Source: Sphingobacteriaceae bacterium (GTDB lineage Bacteria; Bacteroidota; Bacteroidia; Sphingobacteriales; Sphingobacteriaceae). Taken from it: a stretch of DNA of 64,000 bases. The notes below the pieces were generated by a model that searched no databases, was not told where the DNA came from, and saw nothing but the letters and a program-made list of their open reading frames with translations. This document shows, one piece after another, positions 34,248 through 42,585 of this stretch (the stretch's first letter is position 1; each line of letters opens with the position of its first letter). The position numbers and the translations under genes are program-made. The DNA lies in assembly GCA_947460875.1 (NCBI GenBank), contig CANHGR010000003.1, positions 62,001-126,000 on the forward strand. The letters are read 5' to 3'.

Positions 34248-35087
34248 TTAGGCTCCTAACTGGACCCGCTTAAATGCGGTAACGGTTAAACCTTTTTCAA
34301 CTTCATTTAAGAACTGAGAAACTGTCTTGGAAGAGTCTTTAACAAACTCTTGATTCAACAAAGTTGAATCTTTGTAAAATTTATTCAGTTTACCCACTGC
34401 AATTTTTTCAACCATTTCTTCAGGTTTTCCTTCAGCGCGTATCACATCTTTTGCAATTTCTAGTTCGCGTTCGATTGTTTTTGAATCTACATCGCCTTTG
34501 TCAATAGCCACAGGATTCATTGCCGCAATCTGCATGGCGACATCCTTTCCTGCTTCATCAGCACGGGCAGCATTAGCGCTAAGCGCAACCAGCACACCCA
34601 GACGGTAGTTACCGTGGATGTAAGCAATTACTTTTTCACCGGTTACTACTTCATACTTAGATACTCCAACCTTTTCACCAATTTTTCCTGTTTGATCCAG
34701 AATCACATCTGATAAAACAACACCATTTAGTGCTAATTGAAGAAGGCTCTCCAGAGATGATGCACTGTTTGCAATTGCCAAATCTATGACGCTATTTGCA
34801 AAAGCAACAAAATCAGCGTTTTTAGCAACAAAATCAGTTTCGCAATTTACCTCAACAACATAACCGATTTTGCCATCGCTGCTGGTTTTAGCAATCACCA
34901 CGCCTTCGTTAGATTCGCGATCCTGGCGACTTGCAGCAACTTTGGCACCTTTTTTACGTAGATAATCGATTGCAGCTTCAAAATCACCATTAGCTTCAGT
35001 TAAAGCTTTCTTGCAATCCATCATGCCAGCGCCAGTTTGTTGGCGCAATTTATTTACATCTGAGGCAGTAATTTGTACTGTAGACAT
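34248..35087 (-). CDS. tsf: Elongation factor Ts
   Basis: The 279-residue nucleotide-exchange factor recharges EF-Tu with GTP. The N-terminal UBA-like domain reads VNKLRQQTGAGMMDCKKALTEANGDFEAAIDYLRKKG; the core contains VVEVNCETDFVAKN near residue 75, followed by the dimerisation and C-terminal domains with HGNYRLGVLVAL. Length is normal. It follows rpsB after a 103 bp gap that contains a long hairpin. Confidence 0.97.
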   Translation of the reverse strand: MSTVQITASDVNKLRQQTGAGMMDCKKALTEANGDFEAAIDYLRKKGAKVAASRQDRESNEGVVIAKTSSDGKIGYVVEVNCETDFVAKNADFVAFANSVIDLAIANSASSLESLLQLALNGVVLSDVILDQTGKIGEKVGVSKYEVVTGEKVIAYIHGNYRLGVLVALSANAARADEAGKDVAMQIAAMNPVAIDKGDVDSKTIERELEIAKDVIRAEGKPEEMVEKIAVGKLNKFYKDSTLLNQEFVKDSSKTVSQFLNEVEKGLTVTAFKRVQLGA

Positions 35088-35127
35088 TTTAATCTTCTTT
35101 TAAATGTTAAAATTAATAGAGCAAGAA

Positions 35128-35182
35128 AGTCGGATTTTAGACTGACCCGGAAAATCCAACATCGTACGTCTGAAATCCGACT
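35128..35182. repeat. Long inverted repeat between rpsB and tsf
   Basis: AGTCGGATTTTAGAC (35128-35142) and GTCTGAAATCCGACT (35168-35182) form a 15-pair stem with a single G-U (or G-T) mismatch and a 25-base loop. It lacks a T run on either strand. Two partial ATCC(A/G)AC motifs in the loop and right arm suggest a short-repeat mosaic. It may act as an RNA processing or attenuation structure within the operon, or be a dispersed repeat unit. Confidence 0.7.
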
Positions 35183-35190
35183 CCTAGTAA

Positions 35191-36072
35191 TTATTCTTCG
35201 CTTTTCTCTGGTTCAGCAACTGCTGTATCCGCTTCAGCTATAACGGCATCGCCTGCTACAGATTTACGAACTCTTTTTCCCGCTTCGCGATCAGCTTTCG
35301 GAGCTACTTCTTCACTACTTACTGCATTATCAATTTTCGATTTTGCTTCAGCTGCTTCTTTTTCTGCTTCTGCTTCTTTATCTTGTTTGCGCTCATCTAA
35401 TCCTTCATGAATAGCTTTGATAATGATATCAACAACCAATGAAATTGATTTTGTCGCATCGTCATTTGCAGGAATTGGAAAATCGATATTCGACGGATCT
35501 GAATTAGTATCGACCATTGCAAAAGTTGGGATGTTTAATTTCATCGCTTCAGCAACAGATATATGCTCTTTTTTCACGTCGATAATGAATAATGCAGCCG
35601 GTAAACGGTTTAAATCAGCTATACCACCTAATAAGGTTTCTAACTTGATACGTTCACGCTGAATCATTAATTTTTCTTTTTTCGATAAAACATCGTAAGT
35701 GCCGTCTTTAGTCATCTTGTCGATGTTAGACATCTTTTTGATCGACTTGCGTACGGTAGCAAAGTTTGTTAACATACCACCTAACCAACGCTCGGTTACG
35801 AAAGGCATATTTACCGCTTTAGCTTGTTCGGCTAAAATATCTTTAGCTTGTTTTTTAGTTGCAACGAATAACACTTTACGACCTGATTTTACAATCTGTT
35901 TGATCGCGGCAGCTGCTTCTTCTAATTTTGTTAATGTTTTATTTAAATCTATAATGTGGATGCCATTACGCTCCATGAAAATGTACGGTGCCATTTTCGG
36001 ATCCCATTTGCGGGTAAGGTGACCAAAATGTACACCTGCATCCAATAAATCCTGATATGTTGTTCTTGCCAT
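35191..36072 (-). CDS. rpsB: 30S ribosomal protein S2
   Basis: The 293-residue protein starts TTYQDLLDAGVHFGHLTRKWDPKMAPYIF, with the FVTERWLGGMLTNF and MVDTNSDPSNIDFPIPANDDA segments of S2. The core ends near residue 235; about 55 further residues form a charged, Glu/Ala/Lys-rich tail that the E. coli protein lacks but Bacteroidota S2 often carries. It follows rpsI after 18 bp. Confidence 0.97.
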   Translation of the reverse strand: MARTTYQDLLDAGVHFGHLTRKWDPKMAPYIFMERNGIHIIDLNKTLTKLEEAAAAIKQIVKSGRKVLFVATKKQAKDILAEQAKAVNMPFVTERWLGGMLTNFATVRKSIKKMSNIDKMTKDGTYDVLSKKEKLMIQRERIKLETLLGGIADLNRLPAALFIIDVKKEHISVAEAMKLNIPTFAMVDTNSDPSNIDFPIPANDDATKSISLVVDIIIKAIHEGLDERKQDKEAEAEKEAAEAKSKIDNAVSSEEVAPKADREAGKRVRKSVAGDAVIAEADTAVAEPEKSEE

Positions 36073-36090
36073 TGTCTGATCCTCCTGAGA

Positions 36091-36477
36091 TTAACGTTTA
36101 CTAAATTGAAATTTCTTACGGGCTTTTTTACGACCTGGTTTTTTACGCTCAACCATCCGGTCATCGCGGGTCATAATACCTTTAGCTCTCAATGAAGGTT
36201 TTTTCTCTGGATCTAATTCAACAATCGCTTTCGCGATAGCTAAACGAACAGCTGATGCTTGTCCGGTTACACCGCCACCAGCAACATTCACAGTTACATC
36301 AAATAAGCCGGCTGAACCTGAAACTTCTGTCGCTTGAGTAACAATGTATTGCAAAGGCAATGTTGGAAAGTATTCCTTGTAATCTTTACCATTTACGGTA
36401 ATTGCCCCGTTCCCTTCTTTTAAGTAGATACGGGCAACTGCTGTTTTTCTTCTTCCCGAAGTGTTTGTAGTTGACAT
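36091..36477 (-). CDS. rpsI: 30S ribosomal protein S9
   Basis: The 128-residue protein has the family features: TSGRRKTAVARIYLKEGNGAITVNG at the start, GGGVTGQASAVRLAIAKAIVE in the middle and the basic C-terminal tail ERKKPGRKKARKKFQFSKR that reaches the ribosomal P site. It follows rplM after 14 bp, the universal rplM-rpsI pair. Confidence 0.97.
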   Translation of the reverse strand: MSTTNTSGRRKTAVARIYLKEGNGAITVNGKDYKEYFPTLPLQYIVTQATEVSGSAGLFDVTVNVAGGGVTGQASAVRLAIAKAIVELDPEKKPSLRAKGIMTRDDRMVERKKPGRKKARKKFQFSKR

Positions 36478-36491
36478 TTCTTTTCTCTTGA

Positions 36492-36935
36492 TTAAGGTTT
36501 AATAGTTTTTGGACTCTGAGCCGCATGAGGGTGCTCGCCCCCTGCATAAACGTGCAGGTTTTTGAAAATAGCTCTACCTAAACGATTTTTAGGCAACATG
36601 CCACGAACAGCTTTTTCAATCACACGTTGCGGGTGCTTAGCCATTAACTCCTTAGGAGAAATGAAACGCTGACCACCGGGATAGCCGGTATAAGAAACAT
36701 AAGTTTTGTCTGAAAACTTGTTTCCTGTCAGTTTTACCTTGTCTGCATTGATAACAATTACATTATCGCCGCAGTCTACGTGTGGGGTGAACGATGGCTT
36801 GTGTTTTCCACGGATCATCATCGCGATCTTGGAAGACAAGCGCCCCAGAATCTCGCCTTGAGCATCAACAACAACCCATTCTTTGTTGACGGTCTTTGAA
36901 TTGGCAGAGACAGTTTTATAACTTAACGTATTCAC
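36492..36935 (-). CDS. rplM: 50S ribosomal protein L13
   Basis: The 147-residue protein shows the L13 signature: WVVVDAQGEILGRLSSKIAMMIRGKHKPSFTPHVDCGDNVIVINA at residues 21-65 and the GMLPKNRLGRAIFKNLHVYAGGEHPH segment. It is the first gene of the rplM-rpsI-rpsB-tsf operon and has a consensus promoter about 55 bp upstream. Confidence 0.97.
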   Translation of the reverse strand: MNTLSYKTVSANSKTVNKEWVVVDAQGEILGRLSSKIAMMIRGKHKPSFTPHVDCGDNVIVINADKVKLTGNKFSDKTYVSYTGYPGGQRFISPKELMAKHPQRVIEKAVRGMLPKNRLGRAIFKNLHVYAGGEHPHAAQSPKTIKP

Positions 36936-36989
36936 TTGTTTGGTATTAAATTAATTAAACAATTGTATTACCCCTATTTTTAGGGACTG

Positions 36990-37020
36990 CAAAGATAGGG
37001 CTTTTTGTTAATTTGACAAG
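36990..37020 (-). promoter_or_regulatory. Promoter of the rplM-rpsI-rpsB-tsf operon
   Basis: On the minus strand CTTG (37020-37017), a 19 bp spacer and TATCTTTG (36997-36990) match the Bacteroidota consensus. The resulting leader of about 50 nt contains the self-complementary CCCTA...TAGGG pair (around 36972-36985), which might be a leader structure for ribosomal-protein feedback, although this is weak. Confidence 0.65.
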
Positions 37021-37183
37021 GGGAGAAAGAAGAAAAGATTTGTGCCCAAAACGTTTCCACAAGAAGATGTGGCATTAAACTGATACTTGTGGGAAGATAA
37101 GACACGTGATGGGCGTAGAAAAGGCGCAGTCAGGAAAGAGCTGTTTACTTAGCCTGCGAAGTATGGTGGTGCGACACGAGATC

Positions 37184-37690
37184 TTATTCCTTATCTTGAT
37201 TCGCAATTATAGAAACTGATTTTTGCAATAAAATTGAGTTTGGAATGCTGACAATCTCCTCATCTTTAGTTTTTACATAAACAAAGAAATAGGTCAAATC
37301 CGTAATTTCACCTTCAAAAGGATAGTCGTTATCCAATATTCTAATACGATCTCCGAGTTTTAAAGGATGATTAAAGAAAAGTATAATACTGGATGTGATA
37401 TTAGACAGCAAAGACCACTGCGCAAAGAAGGCTATTCCGAGAGCAGTCAAAATTGTACTTGCAAATACTGCAATTTCATTTTGCTCCAAACCCCACACTC
37501 CGGCGAGGACAATCACTACTGCGATAGAGGTAAAAAGATGGACTACTTTTATAATAATTTTTCTCCTAGTTCGCTGGAGCTGAGTGCTTTTTAATGCATT
37601 ATTAATTACCGTCTTCGTAACAAAAAAGGCAAGGACGTAAAACAGAATAATTGCTAAGGTTTCTATTAACTGTATTTCAAGCAGGGTCAT
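37184..37690 (-). CDS. Small MscS-type mechanosensitive channel protein
   Basis: The 168-residue membrane protein has two or three N-terminal helices (ETLAIILFYVLAFFVTKTVI, VVHLFTSIAVVIVLAGVWGL), a pore-lining helix with ALGIAFFAQWSLLSNITSSIILFFNHPLKLGDRIRI, and a short beta domain ending at a SIPNSILLQKSV segment. This is the MscS core without the large C-terminal vestibule. It may release osmolytes on osmotic downshock, or have another role as many short MscS-like proteins do. It stands alone between the ribosomal operon and a decayed spacer. Confidence 0.85.
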   Translation of the reverse strand: MTLLEIQLIETLAIILFYVLAFFVTKTVINNALKSTQLQRTRRKIIIKVVHLFTSIAVVIVLAGVWGLEQNEIAVFASTILTALGIAFFAQWSLLSNITSSIILFFNHPLKLGDRIRILDNDYPFEGEITDLTYFFVYVKTKDEEIVSIPNSILLQKSVSIIANQDKE

Positions 37691-38335
37691 AAGGTTTGTT
37701 TAAAAAGTATCTTGTAATTCTTTAGCTTTCATTCCAGCTGTTTCTTGATCGTTGCCTATTTTGCTACCAAACATACCCAACGATAGTCTGAATTATGTGT
37801 CAAAATTATATTGCAAATTCTAACTCAAATTATCGCTTTTAATAGAGTATACATCGGCTGTCGGATTGGTCAGACTGATGACTATACCAGCCTATCTTTT
37901 GCAAAGCGTACATTACTAAAGCTAAGGTAACAAATAGTCAGGTGTTGCCAACTAGCAAAGCCATATCCTAGATCCGGATACTGCCAAATGAACCGATAGA
38001 CGTACTGAATATACACGAAAACACCATCTCTTCCTTCTTATTTTAGAAATTGCTGATATCAATATTCCTATCAAGGCGACCGCCGAGACCGAAGCAAGCA
38101 GTTAATCAAAATCGATTTACTCTATGAAAGAGCGAGGGATGCCATACTTTACTGTCATCGCATTACCTATCGACGCGTATCGGAGAAGTTGCGCCATATT
38201 TCTATTGAATCTCCTGCAGTATTCAGGGTAAAATTTAGATTCCTAGTGATCAATGTCAGAAAACAATGCGAACAGTTAAATATCTTGTGCTGATCATCCA
38301 GATGACATGAAAGAACAGCGCAAACCCGTTACGTA
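37691..38335. other. Long spacer with apparently decayed coding sequence
   Basis: About 645 bp has no complete gene. A plus-strand frame from about 38090 to 38293 can be read as about 65 residues (including LYERARDAILYCHRITYRRV and VRKQCEQLNI) without a start, and upstream a second frame ends at 38104. This looks like a frameshifted remnant, but I do not recognise the family. No promoter, terminator or RNA gene stands out. Confidence 0.35.
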
Positions 38336-39283
38336 CTACACCACTCCATTTACCACCTTTCCATCCAAAAACCCTTTAATATTCTGCTCAGTAATATCCA
38401 TTACCCGTATTCTCGCCTCTTTACTAATCCAGGCGATGTGTGGGCTTAAGATGCAGTTTTTGGCATTCAGTAAAGGATTTCCAGGCGGCGGCGGTTCTTT
38501 GGATAATACGTCGAGCGCAGCACCAGCAATGATGTTTTGGTTAAGCGCATTGGCAAGGTCGAGTTCATTGATGAGCTGGCCCCGGGCAGTATTAATGATC
38601 ATCGCGCTAGTTTTCATTTTCAATAAAAGCTCTTTGTTTACAAAGCATTGATTATCAGCTGTTAATGGGCAATGAAGAGAAATAAAATCGCTTTTGGAAA
38701 ATAAGGTGTTTAGATCGCTGAAAACCGCAATATCTGTTTCTTTCTTTCGCGGGGTATGATAAATTACGTTCATGCCAAGTGCCTTGGCAATAAGGGCAAC
38801 TCTTTCGCCGATATTGCCAAAGCCTACCAGGCCGAGGGTCTTTCCCGCTAATTCTGTCACAGGCGCAACAGTATAACACCAATCGTCGGCCGTTTGCCAA
38901 TCTCCGGCGCCGGTTGATTGCACATGTTTGCCAACATTGTTGGCTAGCTCTAACAATAGTGCGATGGTATGTTGAGCCACAGAATCTGTTCCATAGGCTG
39001 GGGCGTTGCAGACCAAGACACCGCATTCTTTGGCGGCGGCCACGTCAATTACATTATAACCTGTTGCCAGTACCGAAATCATTTTTAGTTTTGGCAGCCG
39101 CCTTAAAGTTTCTTCTGTGAAGGGGACTTTGTTAGAAAGCACAACATCTGCATCCTCGCATCTTTTAACGATCTGGTCCATAGGGGTTCTATCGTAAACC
39201 ATGAGCTCGCCAAGGGCGCTAATCTTTTCCCAACTTAGATCTCCCGGATTTAGGGTATAGCCGTCTACACAAACAATTTTCAT
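38336..39283 (-). CDS. D-2-hydroxyacid (glycerate) dehydrogenase
   Basis: The 315-residue NAD(P)-dependent enzyme has the D-isomer hydroxyacid dehydrogenase pattern: VLATGYNVIDVAAAKECGV, the Rossmann motif GLVGFGNIGERVALIAKALGM, the Arg site in INTARGQLINE, the Glu-containing ALDVLSKEPPP and the catalytic His in SPHIAWISKEAR. The glycerate kinase gene starts divergently 84 bp away, so reduction of hydroxypyruvate or glyoxylate, or oxidation of D-glycerate, is the likely role. Exact substrate is inferred from this pairing only. Confidence 0.85.
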   Translation of the reverse strand: MKIVCVDGYTLNPGDLSWEKISALGELMVYDRTPMDQIVKRCEDADVVLSNKVPFTEETLRRLPKLKMISVLATGYNVIDVAAAKECGVLVCNAPAYGTDSVAQHTIALLLELANNVGKHVQSTGAGDWQTADDWCYTVAPVTELAGKTLGLVGFGNIGERVALIAKALGMNVIYHTPRKKETDIAVFSDLNTLFSKSDFISLHCPLTADNQCFVNKELLLKMKTSAMIINTARGQLINELDLANALNQNIIAGAALDVLSKEPPPPGNPLLNAKNCILSPHIAWISKEARIRVMDITEQNIKGFLDGKVVNGVV

Positions 39284-39367
39284 ATGAGCAAGATATTAGA
39301 ATAAATTGAAGATAGAAAATAGCTATTCTTGTATGGCCAAACACTTAATTTACGTTAATCAACAACA

Positions 39368-40510
39368 ATGCATATACTTATTGCCCCAAATGCTTTTAAA
39401 AATAGCCTGAATGCAGAAGATGCAGCCCTTGCTATCGAGAAGGGATTTATTTCGAGCAAGCTCGAGTGCAGCATAGAATGTTTCCCCGTAGGAGATGGAG
39501 GAGATGGTACGGCAGAGTTGATCGTTAAAAGATGCGCTGGATTACATGTTGTAGTAGAAGTGGCTAATCCTTTCGGGAGGAAAATAAATGCAGTGTTCGG
39601 ACTAATTGATGATGGTAAAACTGCAGTGATTGAAATGGCCAATGCCTCCGGCCTCAGATTATTGAAACCTCAGGAGCTAAACCCCTTGCGAGCACTTTCT
39701 ACCGGTACCGGTGAGCTGATAAAGTTTGCGCTGGAAAAAGGTGTAAAAAAGATCATCATCGGGATGGGCGGATCGGCGACGGTTGATGGTGGTGTCGGGA
39801 TATTAATGGCCCTCGGTGTAAGGTTCTTTGATCTGCGCGATGTTGAATTAACAAATCTGCCGGAAAGCCTTGTTGATCTTCAACGCATAGACTTATCGGC
39901 CCTGGACCAGCGTATCTTAGCTTGCGAAGTTTCCATCCTTTGTGATGTTGATAATTTTATGCTCGGCGAAACCGGAGCGGCGAAAGTGTTCGGACCGCAA
40001 AAAGGTGCCGATGCCGATGCAGTAAAAAAGCTTGAAGCAGCGCTTCAAAAGCTATCTAAGGTGATCAAAAATCAGATCGGAAAAGATATCATCTCAGTGA
40101 AGCGAGGAGGGGCGGCAGGCGGAGCCGCAGCAAGTTTACACGGACTAATCAATGCAAAGTTGTTGAATGGGATTGATCATTTTCTGGCGCTGACTAATTT
40201 CGATTTAGCGCTATCAAAAGCTGATATCGTCATTACCGGTGAGGGCAGCTTGGATGAACAAACACTGCAGGGCAAAGGACCGCAGGGCGTAGCGCAACGA
40301 GCCAGACTTAAGGGCTTACCCGTAATCGGGATTGCAGGTAAAGTCCCTTTACAGCCACAGGCTGAAATGCATCAATATTTCGATATTTTAATCCCAATAG
40401 GAAATGAACCAACCGATCTTTCAAATGCCATGCTGCATACTTCAAAGAATCTAACGAGGACATCGATTGCGGTCGCAAATTTATTAGCTTTAGGCAAACA
40501 AAGGGGCTAG
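39368..40510 (+). CDS. Glycerate kinase (GarK/GlxK family)
   Basis: The 380-residue enzyme phosphorylates glycerate to a phosphoglycerate, feeding glycolysis. Family marks are the start MHILIAPNAFKNSLNAEDAA, VGDGGDGTAELI, IGMGGSATVDGGVGILMALG, the Gly-rich GGAAGGAAASLHGLINAKL and TGEGSLDEQTLQGKGPQGVA. It is divergent from the glycerate dehydrogenase-like gene, forming a small glycerate module. The pterin dehydratase gene follows 18 bp later, probably co-transcribed. Confidence 0.93.
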   Translation: MHILIAPNAFKNSLNAEDAALAIEKGFISSKLECSIECFPVGDGGDGTAELIVKRCAGLHVVVEVANPFGRKINAVFGLIDDGKTAVIEMANASGLRLLKPQELNPLRALSTGTGELIKFALEKGVKKIIIGMGGSATVDGGVGILMALGVRFFDLRDVELTNLPESLVDLQRIDLSALDQRILACEVSILCDVDNFMLGETGAAKVFGPQKGADADAVKKLEAALQKLSKVIKNQIGKDIISVKRGGAAGGAAASLHGLINAKLLNGIDHFLALTNFDLALSKADIVITGEGSLDEQTLQGKGPQGVAQRARLKGLPVIGIAGKVPLQPQAEMHQYFDILIPIGNEPTDLSNAMLHTSKNLTRTSIAVANLLALGKQRG

Positions 40511-40528
40511 ATTTTTCTTAATATAAAT

Positions 40529-40765
40529 ATGGATTGGAAAATTGAAAACGGCCAGCTGACTAAGGAATTTGAATTTAATAACTTTATAGAGGCGGTAGCG
40601 TTTGTAAATAAAATTCTACCTCTGGCAGAAGGCATGAACCACCACCCCGATTTATTTATCCATTCATATAAAACGGTAAAAATTAATTTGTTTACTCACT
40701 CTGAAAAACAAATTACCAAGAAAGATCATACCCTTGCAGAGAGCATCGACAAGCTTGTCAATTAG
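40529..40765 (+). CDS. phhB: Pterin-4a-carbinolamine dehydratase
   Basis: The 78-residue protein has the PCD pattern: FIEAVAFVNKILPLAEGMNHHPDLFIHSYKTVKINLFTH at residues 20-58, including the active-site E-x3-HHP motif and the later H in THSEKQITKKDHTLA. It regenerates dihydropterin after aromatic amino-acid hydroxylation or acts in molybdopterin-related chemistry. It is shorter than the roughly 95-residue typical size, at the N-terminus. No aromatic amino-acid hydroxylase is nearby. Confidence 0.88.
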   Translation: MDWKIENGQLTKEFEFNNFIEAVAFVNKILPLAEGMNHHPDLFIHSYKTVKINLFTHSEKQITKKDHTLAESIDKLVN

Positions 40766-41635
40766 CTGGGGGCTCTAACAATTTTCTTAGTTCTTGAATA
40801 AATTAGGATAAACTTTATGTTGCAGTTAACTGTTATAAACCGAATTAAAGTACGAATTCCGATTTCCAACTAATCAGTCTATTTCATGAGGCATTTATTG
40901 ATTTATTAATTGCATGAAGAGTGTTAATAAACGCTAAATCGTAGATTGTAACTCTAACATTTTATCCCGATGTTGACATTCGTCAAAACACTCAAGCTAC
41001 TGTTTCCAGCTATCGCATTTATCTATATCAGCGGAACGGTTCTGGCTAAATAAATTACTACCATGGGAGCACCGGAACAGCTCGATATCCGACAGGCTAA
41101 AACAGCATTAGGATTACGCTAAAGCCGCTGAGTTTCACAGAAGATCCCTACACACGCGGGCTCTTGCCGACGACCGAGCATATAATTCCCCAACCATTAG
41201 TCTGCGCACTCTGGATAAAAGCTTAAAAAAGAAAGTGGGAATCGGATTATTGAGAACAAACAAAATCCGTTGGGATAGGAGAAAGGGGAATCGGGCGCAA
41301 GTCCCTCGCTGCTCACACGCCAAGGCTTCGAATTGTAAAGTGCCTCTCTATAAATCATTAACCAGTTATCAAATTCTATTTTAAAGTTCGGAGATCCCGT
41401 TCGAACTGAGTTGACGGTTTGAAGCAGTTTGGGCAATTGTTCCGAACCGTTCATGCTGGCGTTGTTAATTAAAAGATAAGCTACCGTCCTTAAACCGATG
41501 GCTGACGAAATCTGACCGTGGACTCAACCTACATAAAGGGTATAACAAATGAAAAGACAGCAAATCAACTAAGATAAGTTCATCCAGAAAAATGGTATAA
41601 TGAAGAAAATAAAGCTGCTAAATTTATAACAATTC
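40766..41635. other. 870 bp decayed spacer with leader and riboswitch-like remnants
   Basis: No intact gene is seen. A 27-codon plus-strand frame (40970-41053) encodes MLTFVKTLKLLFPAIAFIYI then SGTVLAK and a stop, a signal peptide with nothing behind it. Minus-strand frames at 41135-41323 and 41197-41454 have no recognisable family and overlap the riboswitch-like motif at 41285-41330. The region appears to be decaying accessory DNA. Confidence 0.4.
41285..41330 (+). promoter_or_regulatory. Cobalamin-riboswitch-like core, probably decayed
   Basis: GGGGAATCGGGCGCAAGTCC at 41285-41304, then CTCGCTGCTCACACGCCAAG, resembles the AdoCbl riboswitch core GGGAA-N-GGTG-AA-TCC....CTG-CCCGC. Several positions differ and I do not find the downstream GCCACTG B12 box. 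No gene lies downstream on this strand. I regard it as a possible relic; a covariance-model search would decide. Confidence 0.3.
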
Positions 41636-42121
41636 CTATTTCGATTTTTGCATGGGAAATTTTTGAAAACTGTTTTTACTGTCTTTAAGCCCGGATATCT
41701 CGGCTATTAGAGAATCCTCTGAAAGCTGTTGATAGCTGATTTTTTGCGGAAAATCATGATCGAGGTTTTCAAAAACAAGTAGCTTTTCTGCTGAAGATGT
41801 AAGTCTAAATTCGACAGGCTTGCCGGTACTTCTGTCTATGGAAATATAATATAAATCCTTGTCTATTTGCTTAATGTATACCTCATCAGAAAAAATAGTG
41901 TCCTGATCGACCACCATAAATCCCATTCCGACAAGGGTAGAATCATTTTCAGGAACCCAAAACTCAATCAAGTCTCCTTCGGGCAAACTATTTCGCCATT
42001 TTCCGAGTAGCCACTGAGCCTTCTCAAGTTCAGGATAATTTTTATTAGAATTCTTAGTAGCGCATGAAATCAAGATCAATGATATCAGGAAAAGTAACAA
42101 GTAACGAGATCGATAATCCAT
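41636..42121 (-). CDS. DUF6265-like lipoprotein
   Basis: The 161-residue product has a lipoprotein signal (LLLFLISLILISCATKN). The mature part reads AQWLLGKWRNSLPEGDLIEFW, GMGFMVV near residue 70, and FENLDHDFPQKISYQQLSEDSL near the end, the pattern I associate with DUF6265 (a small lipocalin-like fold with a W-L-x-G-x-W start and a HDFPQ-I-Y motif). The role is unknown. It lies alone, flanked by spacers, and ends next to the decayed region. Lipoprotein status is clear; the family name is from memory. Confidence 0.75.
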   Translation of the reverse strand: MDYRSRYLLLFLISLILISCATKNSNKNYPELEKAQWLLGKWRNSLPEGDLIEFWVPENDSTLVGMGFMVVDQDTIFSDEVYIKQIDKDLYYISIDRSTGKPVEFRLTSSAEKLLVFENLDHDFPQKISYQQLSEDSLIAEISGLKDSKNSFQKFPMQKSK

Positions 42122-42234
42122 TCCAAATTAATAGTCCACAAGAATAACGAAATACCTATAATTTAATCGAAAAAAACATTCTGCGCCCTGTTGCTCTTAA
42201 TATTTTTACCTTTAGTTTTCAAACCAGTAAAAAC

Positions 42235-42585
42235 ATGCAAGAAACAGTTATAATACCGTTTAAAGGCAAGAAAGATACCATTCTGGATGTGTTTTCAAAT
42301 TTGTCGTCTCGCATCGATTTGATTGAAGATCTGCTCATCAAATATCACTTTAATAAACGAGAAAAAGTGTTAAACGTGGTTGTTGAAGAAGGCACATTTT
42401 TTATTAATGACGACGGAATGGGCAAATTTACCGTTAATTATATTATCGGACTCTTCAATGCCTGCGCAGATATTGATTATGCGGAAAAGGCTAGGATGAA
42501 TATAGTGTTCAAAACCAATCTAAACGACCATCAGATTATTATAACAGGCGAATACATCCCCGAAAGGGAGCCGGATGAACTATAA
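42235..42585 (+). CDS. Hypothetical 116-residue protein
   Basis: The 116-residue product has no signal peptide or membrane segment. It reads as a small alpha/beta protein: a helix SNLSSRIDLIEDLLIKYH, strands KVLNVVVEEGTFFIND and NYIIGLFNACADI, and a final DHQIIITGEYIPERE. I recognise no motif. It starts 113 bp from the divergent lipoprotein gene. The even codon use and the clear stop suggest a real gene; a lineage-restricted family is likely. No function is proposed. Confidence 0.65.
   Translation: MQETVIIPFKGKKDTILDVFSNLSSRIDLIEDLLIKYHFNKREKVLNVVVEEGTFFINDDGMGKFTVNYIIGLFNACADIDYAEKARMNIVFKTNLNDHQIIITGEYIPEREPDEL

Noticed and set aside
41135-41454. Two overlapping minus-strand frames (62 and 85 codons)
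   Set aside because: They lie over the riboswitch-like motif, have unusual composition and match nothing known; probably chance frames.
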